Counted from the first letter of the stretch, positions 1-7,922 are shown. The stretch is DNA of 64,000 nucleotides from CAZDKK01 sp964506245 (GCA_964506245.1 CAZDKK010000010.1:41952-105951), one strand, 5' to 3'. The notes: generated by a model from the letters alone, not told the origin. Program-made: numbers and translations.

Positions 1-1
1 C

Positions 2-151
2 GTGCTCAACGGGACGCTCCCGAGGGGCACGACCGCGGCGGTCTGGAACGGACTCGACGGGGGCGGACATACCGTCGCGGCGGGCATCTACTGCGCGAGA
101 CTCACAACCAGTGAGGGCAGGCACAGCGCGCGCATGGTGGTGGTGCGATAG
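2..151 (+). CDS. C-terminal end of an exported protein with a FlgD-like sorting domain (5' partial)
   Basis: Only the last 49 residues are in the window. They show the end of a FlgD-like Ig domain: a WNGLDGGG turn, then AAGIYCARL, ending in MVVVR before TAG. The same ending occurs in ten other proteins here and in family terms acts as a C-terminal sorting or anchoring signal on exported proteins. The catalytic or binding part lies outside the window, so no function can be given. The gene is 49 bp upstream of the next gene on the same strand and the two may be co-transcribed. Confidence 0.75.
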   Translation: MLNGTLPRGTTAAVWNGLDGGGHTVAAGIYCARLTTSEGRHSARMVVVR

Positions 152-200
152 CGCGTCGGGGTGACGGGCGACTATCCCAGCGAGGGAAAGGAGCAAGATC

Positions 201-2237
201 ATGAGGAGGATGGTGATGCGATCAGCCGCGTTGGGCGTGGTTCTCGCCCTGGCGGCTGCCGTGGGTGCGGGGGCGTCGGTCCCGCGTGTGATCATGGCGG
301 AGCAGTTCGGGTATCCCAGCTGAGGCTTCTGCCCCTATGCCCGGTGCGGGCTAGAGACGGTCCTTGGCGAGTTTCCCGGTCAGCTCATCGTGGGCGACTG
401 GCACACGTCGGGGGGGCTCGAGATCCCGAGCGTGGGCCAGCGAACGACATTCTACGGAGTCTCAGGCGTTCCCCACGTCCGGATCGACGGCAAGTACTCG
501 TCCGTGGGCGCCGGGTCGTGCGCCGCGGCCGCCGCCGCCTATCGCGGCTTGATCAACACACGGCTGACGGAGACCGGCGGCGTGGCCCCGATCTCGATCG
601 AGGGTGCCTACGCGATCCAGAGCGGCACCCTCTGGATCTCGGCGACTTTCACCCTGGAAGACGCGGTCACTTTGGTCAGCCCCAATGCCTGGCTGATGGT
701 GCTGGAGAACGACGTCCTCCACCTGGGCGTGGTCTACGATCACATCGTTCGAGCCGAGCACCACGAGGCCGTGACGCTCACGAACCCCGGGGATCACGTC
801 ACGATCGAGGCCAGTTTCCCGGCTCAGAACTGGAATCCAGACAATCTCCAGTGTGTCGCCTTTATGCAGAAGATGGCAGGGGACAAGGAGATGTACAACG
901 CGGCCGTCGTGCCGCTGGTCAATGACTTTCGCTTCGCCTGGGACGCGCCGATCGTCTCTGTTCCCGCGGGCAACGGTACCGCCGCATTCGAGGGTGTGTT
1001 GTCCAACGTCAGCGAGGCTTCGGACGAGCTGACCCTGACCCTCGACAACACCTTTGGATGGCCGGCGGAGTTCATGCTCGCCGGAGAGACCGGCTATCAT
1101 ACGACGCCCAGCACGGTCACCCTGGCGGCCGGTGAAGAGGTGCAGGTCTCTCTGCATGTCCACACCGACGGCGAGCATCGGACAGGTGAAGGCCAGATGG
1201 TGATCTACTCGACGACCTCAGAGCGGACAGCGTACTTCTCGGCGCGGGTGTTCAACGGCAGCCAGGCGATTCTCTTCGTCGACGACGACAGCGGGTCGAT
1301 TGCCTCGGAGACGGCCTATGTCGACGCGCTGAACGCGGGCGGCTACCTGTTCGACACCTGGGACGTGCGGAACGGGCATGGCGCGGTGGCGCCCACCTTC
1401 GAGATCATGCAGCCGTACGACATCGTGCTGTGGATCACGGGATACGACTACAGCACCATCGTGACCGCCGACGACGCCGAGAATCTGATGGCGTTCATGG
1501 ATCTCGGCAAGGGGGTCATCCTCGCCAGTGCCGACTTCCTGAATGGCTTCACGGCGGGCAACACGTTCCTGACCGACTACCTCGGAATCGCCACATTCCA
1601 GACCAACGTCGGGGCGACCCAGGCGAACGGCGTCGCGGGCGATCCGATCTCGGCAGGCATGAACCTCACGCTCCAGTACCCGCATCAGAGCTTCAACCGC
1701 GCCGATCGCGTGACGTCCAACGCGATCAGCACCGTCATCTTCAACAACCAGACGCCCGTCCCGGTCGGCGTACGGGCCGACAACGGCACGGCACGCGCCG
1801 TCACCTTCACCTTCGCTGCGGAAGTGACGGTGCCCGGGGCCAATCCCAACAACCTGGCCACCCTGATCGACCGCTCGATCGACTGGATCTGGGAAGGCCA
1901 GAGCCAGGGGGTCGAGGAGTTCGCGGGTCCGATCCGCGCGTCCCACATCAGCAGCGTGCGGCCCAATCCGATGAGCCTCGGGGCCACGCGGGGCGAATCG
2001 ACGATCCAGCTCGTCCTGACGAATCGCGCGGCGCAGGCCCAGGTGCGCGTGGACGTGCTCGATCTCAATGGGCGTCTCGTGCGCAACGTCTTCGATGCGA
2101 CGCTGCCGGGCGGCGTCTCCAGCGTGAGCTGGGACGGCCGCGACGCGCTCGGACGCCGCGTCAGCGCGGGGATCTATTACGCGCGGCTGGCGACGCGTGA
2201 GGGGGGGCACAGCGCACCGATGGTGGTGGTGCGGTAG
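201..2237 (+). CDS. Exported Omp28/thioredoxin-like selenoprotein with UGFC redox motif and FlgD-like sorting domain
   Basis: The frame runs from ATG 201 to TAG 2237 (678 residues) if the TGA at 321-323 is read as selenocysteine, residue 41. An AAAGGAG ribosome site precedes ATG 201. Residues 1-26 are a signal peptide (VVLALAAAVGAGA). A thioredoxin-like domain follows with U-G-F-C at 41-44 and a VPHVRIDGKY segment that supplies the cis-proline of the fold. A middle region (about 360-580) has a VDDDSG start and a YDIVLWITGYD strand like a GATase/ThuA-type Rossmann fold. The C-terminus is a FlgD-like sorting domain ending MVVVR. Conventional gene calling would start it at ATG 390 and lose both signal peptide and active site. 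The expected role is disulfide or peroxide chemistry outside the cytoplasm. A nonsense mutation is the alternative, but the homologue at 5882 has TGA at the same position. Confidence 0.8.
321..323 (+). other. In-frame TGA proposed to encode selenocysteine
   Basis: TGA is codon 41 of the frame that opens at ATG 201. Three residues later comes Cys (UGFC), so TGA sits where the N-terminal cysteine of a thioredoxin CxxC motif belongs. The frame is open for 637 codons afterwards. TGA ends many other genes in the window, so it is not globally reassigned here. Confidence 0.8.
335..354 (+). promoter_or_regulatory. Candidate bacterial SECIS hairpin
   Basis: Stem GCCCG (339-343) pairs with CGGGC (347-351) around a GUG loop, and CTA (335-337) pairs with TAG (352-354) with T338 bulged, giving 8 pairs. 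The loop starts 20 nt after the TGA, within the range usual for bacterial SECIS elements, and carries the G/U expected for SelB contact. The core GCCCGGTGCGGGC is identical, at identical distance, in the second predicted selenoprotein gene. Confidence 0.65.
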
Positions 2238-2250
2238 CGGGATCCAATCA

Positions 2251-2277
2251 GGGGCCGGGTCGCGGTGGCCCGGCCCC
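2251..2277 (+). terminator. GC-rich hairpin after the first selenoprotein gene
   Basis: GGGGCCGGG (2251-2259) and CCCGGCCCC (2269-2277) form a perfect 9-bp stem with a 9-nt loop, 13 bp after the stop codon. There is no long T tract, so termination is inferred from position and stability. Confidence 0.55.
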
Positions 2278-2309
2278 GTCTGCTCCTCGGGCCCCCGCTC
2301 GCGGTCCCG

Positions 2310-2444
2310 TCAGAACTCCCTCAGCGACTCGTGCACCCCCTTGAGCGTCTCGAACCAGAAATCGAGCGCCGCCTCGTTCTGGTCCTGGCGGAAGCGCTCG
2401 AGCCAGTGCGTGAGCTCCGGGCTCTGATCGCCGTCCACCTCGCG
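2310..2444 (-). pseudogene. Orphan 3' end (44 codons plus stop) of an aldehyde:ferredoxin oxidoreductase gene
   Basis: Read on the minus strand this stretch encodes 44 residues identical to the C-terminus of the oxidoreductase gene at 3806-5731 (compare 3806-3940), including the stop codon. Homology begins at the stop codon and breaks off abruptly at 2444. The copies differ at 8 of 135 bases and all 8 changes are synonymous, so both tails appear to have diverged while translated and selected. With the intact gene's tail it brackets the ATPase gene at 2590-3756. There is no start codon or upstream domain, so it is a remnant. It fills most of the 2238-2589 gap between genes. Confidence 0.85.
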
Positions 2445-2561
2445 AGGCCTTGGCCCTCGCGCTCGTCCCGCGCGCGGGAGGGACAGGCGTTGGCTCGGGA
2501 TCTCGAATTCTCATCTGGACAAAGAGTTGCCGCGGCTCCTCTCCGGCGACTCGAACGTCCT

Positions 2562-2594
2562 TGCATAATATCCGATCTCATCGCATATTATGCA
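2562..2594 (+). promoter_or_regulatory. AT-rich perfect dyad at the start of the ATPase gene (possible operator)
   Basis: TGCATAATAT (2562-2571) is mirrored by ATATTATGCA (2585-2594), a perfect 10-bp inverted repeat with a 13-bp spacer. It is strikingly AT-rich for this genome and overlaps the ATG at 2590, ending just before the second ATG at 2596. An operator, or a hairpin limiting translation of the ATPase, would both fit. No binding protein can be assigned. Confidence 0.5.
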
Positions 2595-3756
2595 CATGTG
2601 GATTACGCGCGACATCGAGCCGCGCCTGCGCCGGTCGGCGCGAACCAGACCCGTGTTTGTTCTGACGGGCGCCCGCCAGACCGGCAAGACCTCGACGCTC
2701 CGCCGGCTCTTCCCCCAGCACGAGTTCGTCTCGCTCGACTTGCCGAGCGAGGCGGAGCAGGCGGAGAAGGAGCCCAAGGCTTTCCTCCAGCGCCATCCAT
2801 CTCCCGTCATCATTGATGAGGTGCAGCACGCCCCGACGCTTCTGCGTCACCTGAAGTCGGCCGTGGATGCTGACCGCGGTCGCTACGGCCGGTTCTTGAT
2901 CACGGGTTCGCAGAAACTCACGCTGACGAAAGGGGTATCCGAGACGCTCGCGGGGCGAGTGGATGTCGTGGAGCTGGAGACGCTGTCGTTGTCGGAGATC
3001 CACGGTGCGGGGTTCGGGATCGGCGTGCTGGATGCGATTGTGCGGGGCGGATTCCCCGAATTGCACGCCAATCCGGAGATCGACTCCGTGAGCTTCCATA
3101 GCTCCTACCTGGCCACCTACCTCGAGCGGGATGTCCGCACGCTGGGCAATGTCGGCAGCCTGCGCGACTTCGAGCGATTCCTGCGCGCCTGCGCGCTCCG
3201 ATCCGCCAATCTGCTCAACAAGGCGGATCTGGCGCGGGACGTCGGCATTGCGCCCTCGACCGCCAATCAGTGGCTATCGGTGCTCGAGGCCTCCGGGCAG
3301 GTCGTGCTGCTGGAGCCGTGGTTTTCGAATCGCACGAAGTCGATTGTCAAGACCCCGAAGCTCTACTTGGCTGACACAGGGTTGCTCTGTGCGCTGCTGA
3401 ACATCCGCACCGCGGAGGACCTGTTGGAGTCGCCTGCTGCAGGAGGTGTCTGGGAGACCTTCGTCTTCGCTCAGTTACGCCATCGCGAGCGCCGTGCGGG
3501 CCGTATCCGTAGCCTCTACTTCTGGCGTGACCGCACCCGCGAGGTGGATTTCGTCGTGGACACCGGCAAGGGGCTGGAGCTCTATGAGGCGCGCTGGACC
3601 GAGCTGCCATCCCGGGGGGATGCGGCCAATCTCCAGTTCGTGCGTCGGGTCCTCAACCGCCCCAAAATCATGAGCGGGACGATCGTGTGCAGGGCACCCC
3701 ATGGATTTCCTCTGGGTGAGGGGGACCGGGCCGCATCCGTGGTCGAGCTGGGCTGA
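2590..3756 (+). CDS. AAA-type ATPase with DUF4143 C-terminal domain
   Basis: The product has 388 residues, or 386 if ATG 2596 is used; neither start has a clear ribosome site. The N-terminal P-loop is GARQTGKTS (about residue 27) and the Walker B segment is PVIIDEVQ (about 75). A winged-helix-like stretch near 200-230 (LLNKADLARDVGIAPSTA) is followed by the DUF4143 region with a nuclease-like core REVDFVVDTGKGLELYEA. Family members are widespread, often horizontally acquired, of uncertain function, sometimes linked to toxin-antitoxin or defence roles. The gene lies between a truncated and an intact copy of the oxidoreductase 3' end and has an AT-rich dyad at its start, so it looks like a recent insertion. 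Confidence 0.85.
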   Translation: MHMWITRDIEPRLRRSARTRPVFVLTGARQTGKTSTLRRLFPQHEFVSLDLPSEAEQAEKEPKAFLQRHPSPVIIDEVQHAPTLLRHLKSAVDADRGRYGRFLITGSQKLTLTKGVSETLAGRVDVVELETLSLSEIHGAGFGIGVLDAIVRGGFPELHANPEIDSVSFHSSYLATYLERDVRTLGNVGSLRDFERFLRACALRSANLLNKADLARDVGIAPSTANQWLSVLEASGQVVLLEPWFSNRTKSIVKTPKLYLADTGLLCALLNIRTAEDLLESPAAGGVWETFVFAQLRHRERRAGRIRSLYFWRDRTREVDFVVDTGKGLELYEARWTELPSRGDAANLQFVRRVLNRPKIMSGTIVCRAPHGFPLGEGDRAASVVELG

Positions 3757-3805
3757 GGACACTGTGGGCCGCTTGGTTCCGGCAGGCACCCGCACGCAGG
3801 CCGCG

Positions 3806-5731
3806 TCAAAACTCCCGCAACGACTCGTGCACCCCCTTGAGCGTCTCGAACCAGAAGTCGAGCGCCGCCTCGTTCTGGTCCTGGCGGAAGCGCTCGAGCC
3901 AGTGGGTGAGCTCGGGGCTCTGGTCGCCGTCGACCTCGCGGCGCCGCTCCAGGTAGCGGTGGACGAAGTCGACGCTGCGCTGCGGCTCCCAGTAGACCGA
4001 CGCGTTGCGGCTGTTGATCCGGCTGGCGGTGCGGTCGATGTTGGTGAGGAAGCGCTCGCGCATGCCCCAGAGCGACTCCATGACCTCGGGCAGCATCTCC
4101 TCGGCCCACTTGCGGTGGAAGCGGCACATGCCGAGGTCATCGAGGATCAGCTCGGCCCGCAGGCGCGCGGCGTTGCGCCGCCCCAGCTCGCGCGGCGGCA
4201 GGAAGTCCGCGTCGTAGTGCATGTAGTACTTGCCCATGATCGCCATGGGGGACAGAACGCCCGGGGTCCAGTACTGGTTGGGCACCATCCAGCCCTTGCG
4301 CGCGAAGGCGGCGTAGAGGAACGGGTCGAGCACCTGCTTGCCCCGCTCGCGCGCGAGGTGGCGCGCCAGCTTGCGGGGCCCCTCGCTCAGGTCGAGCACG
4401 CCCTTGCGCGCGATGATGGCATCGAGGAGCGTGACGCCCAGGCGGGCGTTGTGCATGGAATCCCCTTCGACCGAGAACCGCTCGAGCGAGAACTCGCTGC
4501 CGGAGGCCACGCCGGCCGCGGTTCCGCCGCGGGCACGCGGGAAGACCGGCCGCTCGGAAACGCCCAGGTCGGCCGGTGACAGGTGCCCCTCGGCCAGGCA
4601 CTCCATCAGCCACGCCAGGACCCCGCCGGCCGAGATCGCATCGAAGCCCAGGGTATCCGCGCGGTGATTGAGCAGCTCCGCCGCCCTTTGGTCGAAGATG
4701 CCGCACAGCGGGCCCATGGTCTGGTACGGCTCGTAGTCCTTCTTGTACTCGTCCTTCATCTTCTTGCACACCGCGCTGCAGGGCTCACCGCAGGTGCGCT
4801 GGCTCATGGTCTCGATTGTCTCCTCGTTGAACTGCTTCAGGTAATGGTCGAGAATGAACCGCTTGTGCAGGTCCAGCCGCTCGGCCTCGCTCATGTAGAT
4901 GCTGCGGTAATTGAAAGCGATCACCCGGCCGCCGATCGTCGCGTAGTTGACCCCGAAAGTTCCGCCGGTGCCGAACTTCGGGTCGAAGCGGTACTTGAGC
5001 GTGGATTCGAGGTCCTTGGCGGCCAGGCGCTTCTGGTACTTCTCCTCGAACCACTGGTCGGCGACCTTGCGATCGCGGAAGTCCTCCATGAGGTGGGTGC
5101 CGCCGTAGATGACGCCCACCAGGCCGTTCTCGCGGTAGAGCTTGCTGCCCAGGCCGCCGCGGCCGGCCCAGGTGTCGACGTAGGTGAGCTTGCCGTCCTT
5201 GATGGGCGCCGATGCGATCGCGCCGAAATCGGTGGACTCGGCCGCCGGGCCGACGGCCAGGACGCGCGGCTCGTTCGCGTAGGCGCTGCCGCAGCGATCG
5301 AGCGCGTGCTGCATGACCCCGTAGACGCCGCCCCGATCTGAGGCCCACAGGGTCTGCGGCTCTACCGGCAGGAGATCGACCTGGATCTCCTCACCGTGCA
5401 CACGGTTCAGGAAGAGCAGCGAGCGGCGCTGCGCGCGGCCCGTGAGCGCGACCAAGTTGACGCCCAGGTTGTCGAAGACGAGTCCCGCGCCGCCCATGGA
5501 AGAGACGTAGAAACCTCGCCAGCAGGGTGAGAAGCCGCTGAAGACGAGGCGGTTCGAGCCCGGGAAGATCGATCCCGCGAGGAGCCCGACGCCGATGTTC
5601 AGGCTGTCGAGCCGCCCCGACAGGTGGAGGCCGAGGTCCACCGGCCCGAAGAAGTCGCCCAGGGCGTAGCGCTTCACCCGGTAGAATCCGGTGGCCAGGT
5701 CGATGAGCAGAATCCTGATGGTCGTGTCCAT
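3806..5731 (-). CDS. Aldehyde:ferredoxin oxidoreductase family tungstopterin enzyme
   Basis: This 641-residue protein has the usual family length, counted from the ATG at 5731 (MDTTIRILLIDLATG). It shows the cluster-binding cysteines CGEPCSAVC near residues 313-321, the following MGPLCGIFD segment with LGFDAISAGG, and the late cysteine in DDLGMCRF near 534, as expected for a [4Fe-4S] cluster plus bis-pterin tungsten site. The N-terminal GGAGLVFDNLG segment fits the pterin-binding domain. Members oxidise aldehydes to acids and pass electrons to ferredoxin in the cytoplasm. It stands alone, divergent from the second selenoprotein gene. A second copy of its last 44 codons lies at 2310-2444. The substrate cannot be told from sequence. 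Confidence 0.85.
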   Translation of the reverse strand: MDTTIRILLIDLATGFYRVKRYALGDFFGPVDLGLHLSGRLDSLNIGVGLLAGSIFPGSNRLVFSGFSPCWRGFYVSSMGGAGLVFDNLGVNLVALTGRAQRRSLLFLNRVHGEEIQVDLLPVEPQTLWASDRGGVYGVMQHALDRCGSAYANEPRVLAVGPAAESTDFGAIASAPIKDGKLTYVDTWAGRGGLGSKLYRENGLVGVIYGGTHLMEDFRDRKVADQWFEEKYQKRLAAKDLESTLKYRFDPKFGTGGTFGVNYATIGGRVIAFNYRSIYMSEAERLDLHKRFILDHYLKQFNEETIETMSQRTCGEPCSAVCKKMKDEYKKDYEPYQTMGPLCGIFDQRAAELLNHRADTLGFDAISAGGVLAWLMECLAEGHLSPADLGVSERPVFPRARGGTAAGVASGSEFSLERFSVEGDSMHNARLGVTLLDAIIARKGVLDLSEGPRKLARHLARERGKQVLDPFLYAAFARKGWMVPNQYWTPGVLSPMAIMGKYYMHYDADFLPPRELGRRNAARLRAELILDDLGMCRFHRKWAEEMLPEVMESLWGMRERFLTNIDRTASRINSRNASVYWEPQRSVDFVHRYLERRREVDGDQSPELTHWLERFRQDQNEAALDFWFETLKGVHESLREF

Positions 5732-5774
5732 GGGCGCCCTCCGTGCCGCGCGCGCCGGCAGACGAGCCGCGTGA

Positions 5775-5793
5775 CGCATGGTATAATCATGCG
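5775..5793 (+). promoter_or_regulatory. Extended -10 promoter embedded in a palindrome
   Basis: CGCATG (5775-5780) and CATGCG (5788-5793) flank GTATAAT, so a perfect TATAAT at 5782-5787 with the TGn extension (TGGTATAAT) lies inside a perfect 6-bp dyad. It points to the predicted selenoprotein gene 89 bp downstream. No good -35 is visible, as is typical for extended -10 promoters. The dyad could let a repressor cover the -10 and might also affect the divergent oxidoreductase gene. Confidence 0.55.
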
Positions 5794-5881
5794 AAACAGG
5801 AGCCGGCGGAAGCTCGGGTCGCGCCGCACCGCATCTGAAATGGCCTGAGGGGCTTGCGGTTGTCGGCCGCAAGGAGCGGCG

Positions 5882-6955
5882 ATGGTGGGACAGACAAGGC
5901 GGCAGGGTCGTCACCCCCACGAGCGCGCGCGGATGCGCGGCATCGCCCTTGGGGTGGCCATCGTGCTATCACTTGCCCTGCCGGCCGGGGCCTCGACCGC
6001 CAGGCACGTCTTGGCCGAGGCCTTCACCGCCACGTGGTGAGGGCCCTGCGCCGTCGCCCGGTGCGGGCTGGACGTCGTGCAGGCCGAGTTCGGGGACCAG
6101 CTCATCATCGTCAACGAACACCAAGACGACCTCTTCGAGATTCCCTGGGTGGTGCAACGCTCCGCCCTCTACGGCGCCGGCTACATGCCGCACGTGCGCA
6201 TCGACGGCAAGTACGCCATCCGCGGCGCGCAGAACTGCAGCTCGGCCGCGGCCGCCTACCGGGATGCGATCCAGCAACGTCTCGCCCAGACCACCGGCCT
6301 CAGCCCGATCCAGATCGCGGGCGCCTACATGGTGGGAGCTGATTCGGTGCGGCTGACCGCCACCTTCACGCTCCTCGATCCGGTGACGCTGCCGGCCACG
6401 CGAGGGTTCCTGCTGATGCTGGTGGACGACATGTACTGGGCGGGGGTCTACTACGATCACGTGACCCAGGGCGCCGGCGAGCAGGATCTCTCGCTGGCCC
6501 AGCCGGGCGATGCGGCCGCGATGACCGCCGTCTTCGCCCGTGATCCCGCCTGGGACGCTGATGACATTCATTGCCTCGCCTTCTGCCAGAAAATGACCGA
6601 CAGCCTCGACGTGCACCAGACGGCCTGGCTTGTCGAGGTTTCCTCGTGGGTCCCGGACGATCCCCCGCCGGTGCGAGCGGATCTACTATGCGCCAGCCCC
6701 AACCCCTTCCCGCCGGAGCGTGGCCCGCTCACGCTCAGCTTGGCCTGCCCGCTGGCCGATGGCGTGGCGGAGGTCCTCGACAGCCGGGGCGTGCGGGTCG
6801 CGCGGCTCGCGCCGCCCCACGAGGCCGGGGCGGCGGGCGTCCTGCGCTGGGATGGCCGGGACGCCGGGGGCCGCCCGCTGCCTGCCGGCTCCTACTGGAT
6901 CCGCTTGCCCGGCAGCGGCGCGGAAGGCGCCACCCGCCTCATCCTCGTCCGCTAG
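5882..6955 (+). CDS. Exported Omp28/thioredoxin-like selenoprotein with UGPC redox motif and FlgD-like sorting domain
   Basis: The frame runs from ATG 5882 (AAGGAG five bases upstream; ATG 5933 is a second option) to TAG 6955, 357 residues, with TGA 6038-6040 as residue 53. A basic N-region and hydrophobic segment near 18-36 (GIALGVAIVLSLALPAGA) form a signal peptide. The active site reads FTATW-U-GPC, the canonical thioredoxin WCGPC with U for the first Cys, followed by ARCGLD. MPHVRIDGKY supplies the cis-proline. The C-terminal ~90 residues are a FlgD-like sorting domain ending LILVR. It is a shorter homologue of the 201-2237 product; shared segments include PHVRIDGKY, YYDH/VYDH and CLAF/CVAF-QKM. 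The likely role is thiol or peroxide redox chemistry outside the cytoplasm, partner unknown. Confidence 0.85.
6038..6040 (+). other. In-frame TGA proposed to encode selenocysteine in a UGPC motif
   Basis: The codon falls between TGG (Trp) and GGG-CCC-TGC, so the motif reads W-U-G-P-C, the thioredoxin WCGPC with Sec replacing Cys. The frame is open before it back to ATG 5882 with a ribosome site and signal peptide, and after it for 305 codons. Confidence 0.85.
6052..6074 (+). promoter_or_regulatory. Candidate bacterial SECIS hairpin
   Basis: CGTC-GCCCG (6052-6060) pairs with CGGGC (6064-6068) and GACG (6071-6074), with TG bulged on the 3' side: nine pairs around a GUG loop. The loop begins 20 nt after the TGA, exactly as in the gene at 201. 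Both stem core and loop match that gene, although the surrounding coding sequence has diverged. Confidence 0.7.
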
Positions 6956-7010
6956 TCTCCCGCCCCCGCCAGCGCTTGCCGACCCCGCGTTCAGAACCTC
7001 ACTTTGCGGG

Positions 7011-7039
7011 CTGACAGCCACAGGCCGGCGTGCTACGAT
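7011..7039 (+). promoter_or_regulatory. Sigma-70-type promoter for sdhCDAB
   Basis: CTGACA (7011-7016) and TACGAT (7034-7039) are separated by 17 bp. They match TTGACA at five and TATAAT at four positions. The predicted start leaves a leader of about 46 nt before sdhC. Confidence 0.5.
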
Positions 7040-7091
7040 GCCCGGCCAACCTGATCCCAGGATCGTAGTTACGGTTTGGGGGGAGGCTGTC

Positions 7092-7478
7092 ATGATGTAC
7101 CGCTGGCATGCCGGGTATGTCGCCTGGCTGCTCAACCGCATCACGGGAATCGCCATCACCTTCTATCTCGTCGCCCACATCTGGGTGATCCATCACCTGG
7201 CACAAGGGCCGGAGCAATACGGGAAGGTCATGGCGTTTCTCAGCAGCAAGCTCTTCATGTTCTTCGAGTTCTGCCTGATCGGCGCGGTGCTGTATCACAT
7301 GATGAACGGCATCCGCATCGTCTTGGTCGACTTCGGCCGGGGCGTCACCAACCACAAGGCCATCTTCTGGGTGCTGATGGGTGTTGGGGTGATCCTGTAC
7401 GTGCTGAGTGCCTGGGAGCTGGTGGGTGGGCTGATCGCGCCGGTGCACGAGGCCGCGGCGGTAGTGCCGAAACCCTGA
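7092..7478 (+). CDS. sdhC: Succinate dehydrogenase/fumarate reductase cytochrome b subunit
   Basis: The product has 128 residues from ATG 7092, after a GGGAGG ribosome site (ATG 7095 is also possible). Three hydrophobic helices are visible: GIAITFYLVAHIWVIHHL, the helix before LYHMMNGIRIV, and IFWVLMGVGVILYVLSAW. AHIWVIHH and the LYHMMNG signature carry histidines suited to haem b and quinone binding. It anchors SdhA/B to the inner membrane and passes electrons to quinone. It is first in an sdhC-D-A-B operon. Confidence 0.88.
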   Translation: MMYRWHAGYVAWLLNRITGIAITFYLVAHIWVIHHLAQGPEQYGKVMAFLSSKLFMFFEFCLIGAVLYHMMNGIRIVLVDFGRGVTNHKAIFWVLMGVGVILYVLSAWELVGGLIAPVHEAAAVVPKP

Positions 7479-7521
7479 CGCCGCCCGCGCTCGCGGACCG
7501 GCTCATCGGAGGGACGGAGAC

Positions 7522-7881
7522 ATGAGGGATCGAGGAATCGGATCGGGCGGCGCGCTTTCGTGGCTCAACCAGCGCATTACCGGGATCGTGCTCACGCCGA
7601 TCCTCCTGGCGCACCTCCTGACCATGCACCGCTATCACGAGCACGGGCTCGCCTGGAACGACGTCATCACGCTGTTCAACAAGCCCTACTGGCGTGTGCT
7701 CGAGGTGTCGTTCCTGGTGCTCGCGCTCTATCACGCCATCAACGGCGGATACTCCGTGGTCCAGGACTACGTGAAGAAGCCGGGCGCGCGGTTGACGATC
7801 TTCGGCGCGCTCATCGTCCTGGCCGTGGCCCTGCTCGCCTTCGGGCTCGTCACGGTGTTCTCGATCAAGCAGCCGGTCTAG
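7522..7881 (+). CDS. sdhD: Succinate dehydrogenase membrane anchor subunit
   Basis: 119 residues, with a GGAGGGACGGAGA ribosome region directly upstream. It has three predicted membrane helices, an AHLLTMHRYHEH segment after helix 1 and ALYHAINGGYSV at helix 2, resembling the SdhC haem-ligand motif. Position between sdhC and sdhA identifies it as the second anchor of the complex. Sequence alone would not distinguish it firmly from an SdhC-type subunit. Confidence 0.82.
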   Translation: MRDRGIGSGGALSWLNQRITGIVLTPILLAHLLTMHRYHEHGLAWNDVITLFNKPYWRVLEVSFLVLALYHAINGGYSVVQDYVKKPGARLTIFGALIVLAVALLAFGLVTVFSIKQPV

Positions 7882-7922
7882 CCTTGAGCAGCGGACCGCA
7901 AACCCCATAGAGGATCAGGACC

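Noticed and set aside
390..2237. Start of the first selenoprotein gene at ATG 390
   Set aside because: There is no ribosome site, and it would remove the signal peptide and half of the thioredoxin fold that are intact upstream in the same frame across TGA 321.
321..6040. General reassignment of TGA to Trp or Gly
   Set aside because: TGA terminates many other genes in the window (for example at 14085, 20274, 28068) and each of these two occurrences is at a cysteine position, not a Trp or Gly one.
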